Shown here one piece after another: positions 8,143 through 16,815 of a stretch of 64,000 bases of DNA (positions are counted from its first letter, which is position 1; the number at the start of each line of letters is the position of its first letter). The position numbers and the translations under genes were made by a program. The notes below the pieces were generated by a model, which was not told the origin of the DNA, ran no database searches, and saw nothing but the letters and a program-made list of their open reading frames with translations. This stretch comes from Geothrix limicola (GTDB lineage: Bacteria; Acidobacteriota; Holophagae; Holophagales; Holophagaceae), in assembly GCF_030268085.1 (NCBI RefSeq), contig NZ_BSDE01000007.1, positions 124,001-188,000 of the forward strand, read 5' to 3'.

Positions 8143-8724
8143 GTGCGCCTTCCGCTCCTGCTCTGCCTGGCCCTGTCACCGGCATTCGCTGGTCCGCCCG
8201 GGTGGTGGGTGGCCTTCAGCAAGGGGCCCGCCCTGGAAAGCCGCTTCCGCCAGGAGAGCGATAGCGCGGTGTTCGGAAAGCTGTCTCGGGAAGGCCGTCT
8301 GGCCCTGGCCCGCGGAGGCAAGCTGCGCGTGGCCTACAATGGTGGCCTCACTGTCACCTGCGACGGCCACTACCTGGTGCAGTACGACCCGGATACCCGC
8401 ACGGCCCAGCGGGTCGAGCTGGCCCGTGCCGTGCGGGATTTCCCGCTGCTGGGCATCCTGCTGGACCCGGCGCGGCTGGAACGCCTGTACAGAGTGGACA
8501 CCTATGGCGGCGAGACCGTGAAGCTCACGCCCAAGGAGGCCGGCCTGCCTGAATTGAAGGCCACCGGACGCCGCGGGCTGCTGGGCACCCTGGAGTGGAC
8601 GGATCCGACCGGAGCGCGGCAGAAGCTGGAGCTGCTGGACGCGAAGGTGCCGGCCAGCCTGGCACCGGACCTCTTCAAGACCCAGGTTCCGGCGGGCACC
8701 CGCTGGTCTACTCCGAACGGCTGA
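8143..8724 (+). CDS. LolA-like periplasmic protein
   Basis: This 193-aa protein has a signal peptide (MRLPLLLCLALSPAFAG). The mature part resembles LolA-type lipoprotein carriers: a short amphipathic start, SRFRQESDSAVFGKLSREG, a central YNGGLTVTCDGHYLVQYDP strand pair and a C-terminal half-barrel. The GTG start lies 1 base after the MglA-like stop, so it is translationally coupled. Its 3' end overlaps the convergent phosphatase gene by 17 bp. The LolA-fold assignment rests on the pattern alone. Confidence 0.65.
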   Translation: MRLPLLLCLALSPAFAGPPGWWVAFSKGPALESRFRQESDSAVFGKLSREGRLALARGGKLRVAYNGGLTVTCDGHYLVQYDPDTRTAQRVELARAVRDFPLLGILLDPARLERLYRVDTYGGETVKLTPKEAGLPELKATGRRGLLGTLEWTDPTGARQKLELLDAKVPASLAPDLFKTQVPAGTRWSTPNG

Positions 8725-9415
8725 AGGCGTCGAATCGCTCCGGCTGCGGGAAGCGGATGCGCAGCCAGGCATCGAGCTCGGGCACGGTGTCGAACAGGTG
8801 CTCCGCGCCCGCGGCGAGGAGTTCCTCGCGGGTGCCGTAACCCCAGCCCACGCCGATGGCCTCCAGGCCGTGATCGCGGGCGGCAACCATGTCCACGCCG
8901 CGATCGCCGATGAACACGCCTCCGGGCCGGACGGTGCCCTGCTTCACCAACCCGCCAAGCACCTCGGTCTTGGGCTGCCAGCGGCCCTTGAGGGTGCTTC
9001 CGAAGATGTCGTCGAAGATCAGGTTCAGGTCGAACTGGTAGGCGATGCGGCGGGCGAAGAGGCTGGGCTTGGCCGACACGATGTAGATGCGGTGGCCCTG
9101 CCGCTTGAGGCGGTGCAGGAGGTGGAAGACGCCGGGGTAGAGCTCGTGCTCGAAGACGCCGTCTTCCCGGTAGCGGTCCCAGTAGAAGTCGAGCGCGTCC
9201 TCCAGGCGGGCGGGGTCTTCCAGTCCCGGCAGGGTGGCCAGGGACTCGCGCATGCCGAAGCCGATCCAGCTGCGGATGGTGGCCTCATCGGGCAGGTCCA
9301 ACCCGAAGGCGTCGCAGGTCTTCAGCAGACAGTTGCGCACGCCGAGCAGGGGATCCACGAGGGTCCCGTCCAGGTCGAAGCAGACGACCCCGGGGGCCGT
9401 CTCTTGGGATTCCAT
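8708..9415 (-). CDS. HAD-superfamily hydrolase, phosphoglycolate phosphatase-like
   Basis: This 235-aa protein has the HAD motif I nucleophile (CFDLDGTLVDP), a helical cap, motif II in YIVSAKPS, and motifs III/IV around KTEVLGG and FIGDRGVDMVAARDHG. It resembles Gph/PgmB-type small-molecule phosphatases. Substrate is unknown; 2-phosphoglycolate is a typical guess. The gene follows ppa by 6 bp. ATG 9415 is preferred over GTG 9418. Confidence 0.82.
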   Translation of the reverse strand: MESQETAPGVVCFDLDGTLVDPLLGVRNCLLKTCDAFGLDLPDEATIRSWIGFGMRESLATLPGLEDPARLEDALDFYWDRYREDGVFEHELYPGVFHLLHRLKRQGHRIYIVSAKPSLFARRIAYQFDLNLIFDDIFGSTLKGRWQPKTEVLGGLVKQGTVRPGGVFIGDRGVDMVAARDHGLEAIGVGWGYGTREELLAAGAEHLFDTVPELDAWLRIRFPQPERFDAFSRSE

Positions 9416-9421
9416 CACCAG

Positions 9422-9946
9422 TTACTTCTTCTCGCGGTTGTAGGCCGCGGTAGCGGCCCGGATGAAGGCGTGGGCCTCGTCCTTGCCGCCCCAGCCGTCG
9501 CTGGCCACGGTCTTGCGCTCGAGGTCCTTGTAGGTGAGGAAGAAGTGCTCGACCTCCAGCAGGAAATGCGGGGGCAGATCGCTGCGGGACGTTACGTGGG
9601 CGTAGGTGGGATCATCCGTGGCCACGGCGAGGATCTTGGCGTCGTGTCCCTTGTCATCCGTCATGCGCAGGATGCCGATGGGCCGGGCGCGGATGACGAC
9701 ACCCGGATAGGTCGATCCGTTGATGAGCACGAGGATGTCGGCGGGGTCGCCGTCTTCGGCCAGGGTGCCGGGAATGAAGCCGTATTCGGCGGGGTAGTGG
9801 AAGGGGGAGAACAGCACCCGGTCCACGTGCACCAGGCCCGTGTGATGGTCGATCTCGTACTTGATGCGGGATCCCGTCGGAATCTCGATGATCGCATTGA
9901 CGATTTCAGGCGCCTGCTTGCCAGGATGCAGGTGGACCAGGGACAT
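9422..9946 (-). CDS. ppa: Inorganic pyrophosphatase (family I)
   Basis: This 174-aa soluble Mg-dependent pyrophosphatase carries the substrate motif EIPTGSRIKYEID near residue 20, the signature EDGDPADILVL holding the metal-binding aspartates, and ends with the family GWGGKDEAHAFI segment. ATG 9946 has CGGAG upstream and gives the normal family length. The open frame continues upstream without support. It is first in a two-gene unit with the HAD phosphatase. Confidence 0.93.
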   Translation of the reverse strand: MSLVHLHPGKQAPEIVNAIIEIPTGSRIKYEIDHHTGLVHVDRVLFSPFHYPAEYGFIPGTLAEDGDPADILVLINGSTYPGVVIRARPIGILRMTDDKGHDAKILAVATDDPTYAHVTSRSDLPPHFLLEVEHFFLTYKDLERKTVASDGWGGKDEAHAFIRAATAAYNREKK

Positions 9947-10302
9947 GGATGCTCCGTAAAGACGTCGATTTTCGCATATTCCTGGGCGGGCGTCCCGCAA
10001 CCGTCGGAGCGTTTGAGTCATAAAGATTAAAAAAGGATTCAATGATGGCCCACTGAATCACCTTTGAGGCGTTTATTGCCGTGTTTTTCCCGGTGCGGCC
10101 TTTCAGGCGCACGTTTTTATTCAAAAATTAATCCATTCAGATGCCAGGACCGATGTCTGGCCCATCCATGGCGGGCCGGCTGATTGGGACATCAGGCGGG
10201 TGTCATTGGGGTCATGGGGGAACCATGGCGATCTCTTGAGGGCCACGGAACACACCGGCATCCGAGTCGGTCGGAGCCGGTCATTTGGTCAGGGAGGATT
10301 CG
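9947..10302. other. Structured 356-bp intergenic region, divergent ppa / TonB receptor
   Basis: No gene is seen. The region holds a terminator-like hairpin followed by a T-run (10093-10118), and further on a long-range pair GATGTC (10152-10157)/GACATC (10188-10193) enclosing GGCCC/GGGCC. It could be a structured leader of the receptor gene. It matches no riboswitch class I know. Confidence 0.4.
10093..10118 (+). terminator. Terminator-like hairpin in the receptor leader
   Basis: GTGC-(G)-GCC-TTTCA-GGC-GCAC followed by GTTTTTATTC reads as an intrinsic terminator on the plus strand. No upstream plus-strand gene needs it, so it may be an attenuator or the end of a small RNA. Confidence 0.45.
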
Positions 10303-12231
10303 ATGAATGACCGACCTGCATGGATGCTCCTGCTCGTCTCCGGATTGCTCAACGCCCAGGCGCCGCCCCCGAAGGATGTCAACCTGGCGGCTGAGCTGGA
10401 GGACCTGCTCAACACGCCCATCACGGTGGCTTCCACCAAGGCCATGACCCTCCGCGAAAGCCCGGGCATCATCACGGTCTTCAACCGAGACGAGATCGTG
10501 GCCTCCGGGGCGCGGGATCTGCTCGATGTCCTGAGGCTGGTGCCGGGCTTTGAAATCGGCACGGACACCCAGGGGGTCACCAGCGTATTCGTACGCGGCA
10601 TCTGGGGCCACGAAGGCAAGGTGCTCATCCGCGTCGATGGCCAGGAGGCCAACGAACTTCGCTACGCCTGCCTCTACCTCGGCAACAGCTTCCTCACGGA
10701 GACCATCCAGCGCATCGAGATCATCCGCGGTCCCGGCAGCGCGACCTACGGCGGCTTCGCCGAACTGGCCGTGGTGAACATCGTGACCCGCGGGGCCGAC
10801 GAGCTGAAGGGCGCATCGGGATCTGTGAGCCTCGGCCGAAACCCGGATGACTGGAGTCACCAGACGCTTTCGGCTTCGTACGGCGACACGGCCGGGGACT
10901 TCAAGTTCTCTCTGGCGGCGATGGGGTCCCGGGGCATCCGCTCCAACCATGATTTCGTCAGCTGGGATGGCGCCGGAACGACCACCGTGATTCCCATGAA
11001 CCGCGATACCGGCTACCAGAACGATGCCAACGTGAACCTGGGTATCCAGGGCAAAGGGCTGGGTTTCCGCTTCATCGAGGATCGCTACGCCACCTTCGAC
11101 TACCAGTCCTCCACATATGCCCGCATGGAATTCAATCACCGGTACGCGGAACTGAGCTACGCCTGGAAGGTGGCGGATGGCTTCACGCTGACACCCAAGG
11201 TCAATTACAAGCTCAGCCAGCCCTGGTTCTATCCCTCTCTGGAAGCCTCCAACGACAAGCAGGTGACCCGCCTCACGGGCGAGGTGCAGGGCATCTGGGA
11301 CGCGTCCAAGGAACTGAACATCGTCTTCGGCGCCCTGAGTTTCAAGGACGAGGGCAAGGCCAAGGGCGCCGGCCAGGTGTGGAGCAACGGCTCCGACACC
11401 ATCAGCTACACCACCAAGGCCCTCTACGCGCAGGCCCTCTGGAACCTGCCCATCGTCAACGTGACATTGGGCGGGCGCTACGAGGATCACAGCGCCGCGG
11501 GGTCGGCCTTCGTGCCCCGCTTCGGGCTCACGAAGGTGATGGGCAAGTTCCACGCGAAGCTGCTGGTGGCGCGCGCCTTCAGAACCCCCGTCATCGAGAA
11601 TCTTGAAGGCGGCCCCATCCATCCCGAGAAGACCACGGCCTATGAAGTGGAAGCGGGCTACCAGCTCACGCCCCAGATGATCCTCACGGTGAACGGCTTC
11701 AACCTGAAGATCGAGGATCCCATCGTCTACGCCAACACTTCGTTGACGGGATCCTACGCGAACCTTCCGCAGACCGGCAGCCAGGGCCTGGAGGCGACGT
11801 TGGCCGTCCGCGGCGGCTGGGGCTACCTGAACCTGACCGGGGCCTACTACCAGGCGAAGGACAACCAGGTGCCCGACTACGCGGTACCGCAGAACGACCG
11901 CACCCTGCTGGGCGCGCCGCGCCTGAAGTTCACGGCCTACGCCAACTTCATCCTCACCTCGTCGTTCAGCCTCGCGCCTTCGGTGGTCCACACCGGTTCG
12001 CGCTACTTCTACGACCAGGCCCACCCCGTTCAGCCGGGACAGCAGGAGGCCAGGACCATCCTGAACCTGTTCGGGAACTACCGGTTCCAGGCCCTCAAGC
12101 TGCTCGCGTCGCTGGGCGTCTCCAACCTCACCGACGAAAAACTCTATTACGCAGGAGGCTATCTGTCCGCGCCGTCTCCCAACCCCGCCCAGGGACGGGA
12201 GATCACCTTCCGACTTGGATACAACTTCTAG
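10303..12231 (+). CDS. TonB-dependent outer-membrane receptor
   Basis: This 642-aa protein has a short signal peptide and a plug domain (LEDLLNTPITVASTKA, then RDLLDVLRLVPGFEI and the IRGPGSATYGG segment). A beta-barrel follows, ending LGYNF with the C-terminal aromatic residue typical of outer-membrane proteins. ATG 10303 follows a GGGAGG Shine-Dalgarno. The plug start resembles receptors of the colicin-I/BtuB group. The ligand is unknown. It is followed after 8 bp by a YfiR-like gene, a pairing that suggests a signalling or regulatory unit rather than simple iron uptake. Confidence 0.88.
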   Translation: MNDRPAWMLLLVSGLLNAQAPPPKDVNLAAELEDLLNTPITVASTKAMTLRESPGIITVFNRDEIVASGARDLLDVLRLVPGFEIGTDTQGVTSVFVRGIWGHEGKVLIRVDGQEANELRYACLYLGNSFLTETIQRIEIIRGPGSATYGGFAELAVVNIVTRGADELKGASGSVSLGRNPDDWSHQTLSASYGDTAGDFKFSLAAMGSRGIRSNHDFVSWDGAGTTTVIPMNRDTGYQNDANVNLGIQGKGLGFRFIEDRYATFDYQSSTYARMEFNHRYAELSYAWKVADGFTLTPKVNYKLSQPWFYPSLEASNDKQVTRLTGEVQGIWDASKELNIVFGALSFKDEGKAKGAGQVWSNGSDTISYTTKALYAQALWNLPIVNVTLGGRYEDHSAAGSAFVPRFGLTKVMGKFHAKLLVARAFRTPVIENLEGGPIHPEKTTAYEVEAGYQLTPQMILTVNGFNLKIEDPIVYANTSLTGSYANLPQTGSQGLEATLAVRGGWGYLNLTGAYYQAKDNQVPDYAVPQNDRTLLGAPRLKFTAYANFILTSSFSLAPSVVHTGSRYFYDQAHPVQPGQQEARTILNLFGNYRFQALKLLASLGVSNLTDEKLYYAGGYLSAPSPNPAQGREITFRLGYNF

Positions 12232-12239
12232 GAGGCTGT

Positions 12240-12671
12240 ATGTCCGTTCGATCGCGTCTTTCTCTCGGAATGCTCGCGGGCGCATGGGTGCTCGCGGCGG
12301 GCCTGAACGCCTGGGCCGGGGACATCCCTCCCGCCGTCCAGGCGAAGTTCGTCAAAATCCTCGCGGCCGCTGCGGGTTCGCCCGGCAAGGTGGCCTGCAA
12401 GGATGCGGAGGTGCTGGCCGAGCTTGAAAAGATCGGCGTGTCCCAGGATGCGGGCGCCAAGGTCGCCTGGGCCAAGAGCGGGGAAGTCGGCGCCCTGAAG
12501 GCCGCGGGCAAGTTCATCATCTGCTCGAAGCTGGACGACCTTCCCAAGGGCGGTTCCATCGCCATCGTGGAAGAGGGCGGCAAGCCGCAGATCTACCTCC
12601 ACATGGGCAACATCTCGGCCTCGGGTGTGACCCTGTCGGACAGTGTCCTCAAGATCGGGAAACGCCTATAG
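12240..12671 (+). CDS. YfiR/HmsC-like (DUF4154-type) periplasmic protein
   Basis: This 143-aa protein has a signal peptide (residues 1-27, ending AWAGD). The C-terminal pattern, GGSIAIVEEGGKPQIYLHMG then SGVTLSDSVLKIGKRL, matches the end of YfiR/DUF4154 proteins, which act in the periplasm and often modulate membrane diguanylate cyclases or kinases. AGGAGG lies before ATG 12240. Its tail overlaps the convergent kinase gene by 6 bp. The N-terminal half is atypical, so the assignment is moderate. Confidence 0.6.
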   Translation: MSVRSRLSLGMLAGAWVLAAGLNAWAGDIPPAVQAKFVKILAAAAGSPGKVACKDAEVLAELEKIGVSQDAGAKVAWAKSGEVGALKAAGKFIICSKLDDLPKGGSIAIVEEGGKPQIYLHMGNISASGVTLSDSVLKIGKRL

Positions 12672-13775
12672 CCCCGTGGCCGGGGCAGGATCAGCGGCGG
12701 CGGCGGGAAGCCGCAGATGCACTGTCGTACCCCGGCCCACCTGGCTTTCGACGAAGAGCAGGCCACCGTGGGCCACGATGATGCGGTGGCACACCGCCAG
12801 GCCCAGCCCCGTGCCTCCGCCGAAGGTGCTGAAGAAGGGATCGAAGATCTTGGCCAGCGCCTCGGCAGGGATGCCGCAGCCGTTGTCGGACAGGGTGAAG
12901 TGCCAGCAGGGCTGGCCGTCCATCTGCTCTTCCACGGCGTTGAGGCTCATCCGGGGGGCCTCGGTGTCCTCCATGGCGCGGGTGGCGTTCTGGAGCAGGT
13001 TCTGGGCGACCTGGCGCAGCAGGTCCGGATCGCCGCGCCAGGCGGCCTGTTCGGGAATCAGGTTCTCCCAGGGCACCGTCTCGGCGAGGGTGGCGTGGCG
13101 CAGGGCCTCTTCCCACAGGTGACGCAGGGACACGGTGCCGGCCTTGGGCTGGAGGTCGCGGCTGAAGGCGAGGGTGTTGCCGACGACGCGGTTGAGGCGC
13201 TTGACGCCCTCCTGCATCTTGCGCGCGAGTTCGAGTGGGCCCGGCTGTTCGGCGAGATCCTCCACGAGCATGCCGGAGAAGAGCGAGAGGCTGCCCAGCG
13301 GGTTGCGGATCTCGTGGGCCAGTTCGGCGGCCATGCGGCCCATGGCCGCCAGGCGGTCTTCGCGCGTGGCCTGCTGGGCCCGCAGCACGGCCTCGGTGAC
13401 ATCGCGCAGGGTGACGATGGTGCCGCCGTGGGGCGCGGAACGCCGTTCCTCTTCGAAGATCAACTCCCGGCCTTCGGGGGTCTGGAAGCGGCGCTGCCCG
13501 CCGGGGCTGCCGATCTCCCAGGGGGCCGGATCCTGGAGGAAGCGCCCTTCGAGCCCCTGGGGCCGGTTGGTGAATCGCAGCGAACCGTCCTCGGCGAGCA
13601 CCCATATGGCGAAGGGGACGGCCTCGATCACTGTTTGGAGCTCGCCCTGGAGCTGGCCCAGCTGCGCCTGCAGGGCCTCGTAGCGGGCCTGCAGGTGCTC
13701 GGAGGCGGCGGTGAAGGCCTCGAAGGCCTCGAGGAGCTGGCGCGGATCCGGATGGGCCTGCGCGGCGTCGCTCAT
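12666..13775 (-). CDS. PAS-domain sensor histidine kinase, soluble
   Basis: This 369-aa protein has an N-terminal coiled coil (ASEHLQARYEALQAQLGQLQ), a PAS domain (VPFAIWVLAEDGSLRFTN), a phosphoacceptor H-box with AAELAHEIRNPLGSLSLF, and an ATPase domain with N-box QNLLQNATRAM and G boxes DNGCGIP and GTGLGLAVCH. There is no membrane segment. Its ATG 13775 overlaps the stop of the HEAT-repeat gene (ATGA), so it is the last gene of a tightly coupled series. No response regulator is adjacent. Confidence 0.88.
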   Translation of the reverse strand: MSDAAQAHPDPRQLLEAFEAFTAASEHLQARYEALQAQLGQLQGELQTVIEAVPFAIWVLAEDGSLRFTNRPQGLEGRFLQDPAPWEIGSPGGQRRFQTPEGRELIFEEERRSAPHGGTIVTLRDVTEAVLRAQQATREDRLAAMGRMAAELAHEIRNPLGSLSLFSGMLVEDLAEQPGPLELARKMQEGVKRLNRVVGNTLAFSRDLQPKAGTVSLRHLWEEALRHATLAETVPWENLIPEQAAWRGDPDLLRQVAQNLLQNATRAMEDTEAPRMSLNAVEEQMDGQPCWHFTLSDNGCGIPAEALAKIFDPFFSTFGGGTGLGLAVCHRIIVAHGGLLFVESQVGRGTTVHLRLPAAAADPAPATGL

Positions 13776-16138
13776 AGCGGGGCCGGGCGTTCCAGCAGGC
13801 GGTTCATGGCTTCGCGTTCTTCGCCCTTGGGCTCGGCTTCCACGGTTTTCTGCAGCGCGGCGCGGGCTTCGGGGGTGCCCAGGGCCGCCAGGGCCTTGGC
13901 GGCGGCCAGGCGAATGGGCGGGGCCTCGCCGCCGCCGAAGAAACCCTTCTTGCGGATGCATTCGAGGAGGACGGGCAGGGATTTCGGCGAGGCGATGTGG
14001 CCGAGGGTATCCAGGGCCTGGACCCGGATCCGTTCCGTCACCCGCTTATCCTGGGCCAGCTCCGTGACCTGGGGCAGGCCGACTTCGGAGCGCAGCTGCC
14101 CGAGCGCGAAGAGGATCTCCTGCATGGTCTCCCCGTCCGTGTCCTTCATGCGCGCGATCAGGTGGGGTTCAGCCACGGGCCCGCCCAGCTTCCAGAGGGC
14201 CCGCACGGCCGTGCGGCGCACGCGGGGTTCCGGGTGGCGCAGGAGGGGAAGGATGGCCTGGACGCAGCTGGCGTCGCCCAGATCGGACAGGAGGGTCAGG
14301 GCGTTGCGCACGAGGAACCAGGCCGGCGCGCTCAACGCGTCCAGGAGGGCGGGCAGGGCGGCGGGTCCCAGGCTGCGGACGGATTCCACGAGGCGCCCAC
14401 GCCGGGTGCGGTCGGCCTCGTCGCCGAGCCGGCTCACCAGGTGCCGGGCCATGGGATCTCCGATGAATTCCAGGTAGGGGTGCACTTCCCGGATCATCTG
14501 GTCGCGTTCTAAGGCGAAGGCGTGGGTGATGACCTCGTCGAGGAGTTGCGGCCGGTGGAGGGCCGCCCGGAGCCGCGCCAGGGCCTCGTTGCGCCAGGGA
14601 TGCTGTTCGTCCAGGAAGGCGCAGAGGCCTTCGAGTTCCTGGATGTCGGAAATGACGGCGCCGAATTCGCCGCGGTGGACGAGGGCCGCGAGCAGGGATT
14701 CAAGGGCGTCCGTGGTCCAGCGGTGAATCGGGGGATCGGGTTCCCAGGCGAAATGCGCGCGCAGCGCGTCGGCCAGCGGGCCCTCGCTGTCGGGCGGCAG
14801 ACCGGGGTCGCGGGCCCAGCGCGCCACGCCCGAAAGGGTCTGGCCACCCAGGAAGCGCAGGTCGGGGCGGTCGCTGCTGAGCGTTTCAACCAGCACTTCC
14901 TGGACCCGGAGGAATTCGTCGAAACGGCGCACCTCCAGCAGCTCGCGGAGGAAGGCCAGACGCTGCTCGAGGCTCAGTTCGAAGAGGCCGCCCTCCTCGA
15001 GCACCCTGAGCAGCTTGGCTTCCAGGCTGAGGCCCTCCCAGTCCAGGTGCCGCAGGAGCAGTTCGGCCTGGGAGGTGTCCTGGCCGGCGATGCGCAGATG
15101 GGAGGTGAGGGTCCGCACCAGGCGCTCGCGGTCGCCGAGCGGGCGCAGGATGTCCTGGATGGGGCCCTTCAGTTGGCCCCAGGAGGTTCCCTTGGCCAGC
15201 AGGCTGCTCGTGGCCACGGCGAGGATCTCGCCCGCCAGCGCCTTCACGCCCAGACCCAATCCGGCGGGGTGTTCCGGCAGGCTGCCCAGGCCCGCCAGGA
15301 GGCCCAATTGGACCTCGGGTGTGAGACCCATGAGCACCTGGCGGAGGGTGCCGAGCTGGCCGGGCGTCGGCATGCCTTCGCCCAGGCCCAGTTCGCGGCC
15401 CAGGGGCCCCAGGCCGCTGAGGTCGGCGGGGCCGAAGCCGCGCAGGGATCCCAGATCGTCGCGATCCGAGCCGCCCGAGGCCAATCCGCCGGATCCCTGG
15501 CCTCCGAGCCCCAACCCACCGGGGCCGAGGATCCCGGCCCCCGGCCCGCCCGCGCCGGGGCTTCCCGAGCTCAGGCCATTGGCCGCGCCGCCCTTGGCGA
15601 TGGAGGCCAGCAGGGCCTCGCGGATGAACTTGACGAGGTTCTCGGGGGACTGCGAAGGCGGCGGGGCGGGGGAGAAGGCCGGCGCCTTTTCGGTGGAACC
15701 GGATTCTTCGCCTTCCGAGACCTCCTGGTAGCGGGTCTGGGAAACACGGATGCGCAGCACGCCCGAGGAGCGCAGCAGTTCCTCGAAGCCGCCCAGCTCC
15801 TCGAGCTTCTGGGGTTTGGTGGCCAGGCCGAAGAGGAAGGTGAGCAGTTCGTCGGGCGTGACGCCGCGTTCGAAGACGAAGCCGCCGATGCCGCGTTCGG
15901 AGACGAGCCGCACCAGGGCCGAGACATGGGGGCTGCGGGTGTCCTGCACCTGCCCGTCCAGGAAGGCCTTGGAGCCCGAGACGACGAACTGGACGCGCTC
16001 CTGATCCAGCAGCCAGGCCTCGAGGATGGTGTGGGCGACGGCCAGGCTTTCCTGGGCGCGCGGATGCGAGGCGGTGTACATCTGCAGCGCCTTGAGGGCC
16101 ACGGCCAAACTCTGGGCAAGCTGCAGGAAGTCGCTCAT
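13772..16138 (-). CDS. Large HEAT-repeat protein with Gly-rich linker
   Basis: This protein is 788 aa. The N-terminal 150 residues are helical (MSDFLQLAQSLAVALKALQM). A Ser/Pro stretch and a glycine-rich linker (around 185-225, repeats of GPG and LGG) follow. The C-terminal 250 residues hold HEAT/PBS-type repeats (for example LGDASCVQAILPLLRHPEP, then RTAVRALWKLGG). Such solenoids bind protein partners. ATG 16138 overlaps the stop of the HD gene, and its own stop overlaps the kinase start, so the two likely act together. No enzyme domain is recognisable. Confidence 0.78.
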   Translation of the reverse strand: MSDFLQLAQSLAVALKALQMYTASHPRAQESLAVAHTILEAWLLDQERVQFVVSGSKAFLDGQVQDTRSPHVSALVRLVSERGIGGFVFERGVTPDELLTFLFGLATKPQKLEELGGFEELLRSSGVLRIRVSQTRYQEVSEGEESGSTEKAPAFSPAPPPSQSPENLVKFIREALLASIAKGGAANGLSSGSPGAGGPGAGILGPGGLGLGGQGSGGLASGGSDRDDLGSLRGFGPADLSGLGPLGRELGLGEGMPTPGQLGTLRQVLMGLTPEVQLGLLAGLGSLPEHPAGLGLGVKALAGEILAVATSSLLAKGTSWGQLKGPIQDILRPLGDRERLVRTLTSHLRIAGQDTSQAELLLRHLDWEGLSLEAKLLRVLEEGGLFELSLEQRLAFLRELLEVRRFDEFLRVQEVLVETLSSDRPDLRFLGGQTLSGVARWARDPGLPPDSEGPLADALRAHFAWEPDPPIHRWTTDALESLLAALVHRGEFGAVISDIQELEGLCAFLDEQHPWRNEALARLRAALHRPQLLDEVITHAFALERDQMIREVHPYLEFIGDPMARHLVSRLGDEADRTRRGRLVESVRSLGPAALPALLDALSAPAWFLVRNALTLLSDLGDASCVQAILPLLRHPEPRVRRTAVRALWKLGGPVAEPHLIARMKDTDGETMQEILFALGQLRSEVGLPQVTELAQDKRVTERIRVQALDTLGHIASPKSLPVLLECIRKKGFFGGGEAPPIRLAAAKALAALGTPEARAALQKTVEAEPKGEEREAMNRLLERPAPL

Positions 16139-16815
16139 GGGGGCGTCATCTCCATGGGATCGGACCACTCGCGGCGCAGTTGGGCGTAGTGGGCCTCGAG
16201 AAAGGCGAGCCTGCGCAGGCCCTCCGCCTTGGCGGGCTCGGTGTTGAAGCTGGCGGTGATGCCGCGGGCCAGGTCCAGCCATGCCTCCCCGCGCTGAAGG
16301 ATGTCCGCGGTGGTGATGGGCTGGAAGGCGCCGCTGATGCAGCCGAAGTGGATGAGGCTGGCCGCGCCGATCTTGCTGAGCTTGTCGCAGTCCCAGAGGC
16401 AGGCCGTTTCAACGGGCTCCAGACGCTTCGTGAGCTTGAGACCCACATGATGCTCGATGGCGTGTCGCACGGCTGGGATCTTCGCGGTGGGGAAATCCGT
16501 GCCCGCGAGGATCTGCTCCACCTGGGCGGAGGCGTCCTGCGCGTGGGTGTCCTTGCCCTTGGGATCCTTGAGGCGTTTGGCGACGTCGTGCAGCCAGGCG
16601 GCGCACTCCACCACCTCCGCGTCTGCGCCGACGGCGGGCGCCAGCCAGCGGGCCAGCAGCACCGCCGCGTAGGTGTGTTCGAAGCGGTAGTTGAAGATGG
16701 GCTTGTAGCCCCCCTCGACCTCGTGGCCGATGCCCCAGAAGCGGATCGAATCGGCGTCTGAAAAACGCCGGAGCGCCTGCTCGCAAGCGGTCCGCCAGGG
16801 GGTGGGCTGGGTCAT
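16135..16815 (-). CDS. HD-domain hydrolase
   Basis: This 226-aa HD-superfamily metal-dependent phosphohydrolase shows the metal ligands as H in FEHTYAAVLL, HD in AAWLHDVAKRL, HH in IEHHVGL, and D in LWDCDKLSKIG. Its likely chemistry is cleavage of a nucleotide or phosphoester; the substrate is unknown. The start codon directly abuts the hutH stop and the stop overlaps the next start, indicating translational coupling. Confidence 0.82.
   Translation of the reverse strand: MTQPTPWRTACEQALRRFSDADSIRFWGIGHEVEGGYKPIFNYRFEHTYAAVLLARWLAPAVGADAEVVECAAWLHDVAKRLKDPKGKDTHAQDASAQVEQILAGTDFPTAKIPAVRHAIEHHVGLKLTKRLEPVETACLWDCDKLSKIGAASLIHFGCISGAFQPITTADILQRGEAWLDLARGITASFNTEPAKAEGLRRLAFLEAHYAQLRREWSDPMEMTPP

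Noticed and set aside
10021-10200. Cobalamin riboswitch before the TonB receptor (GCCCACTG seen)
   Set aside because: The B12 box and the other conserved elements are absent and the order is wrong.
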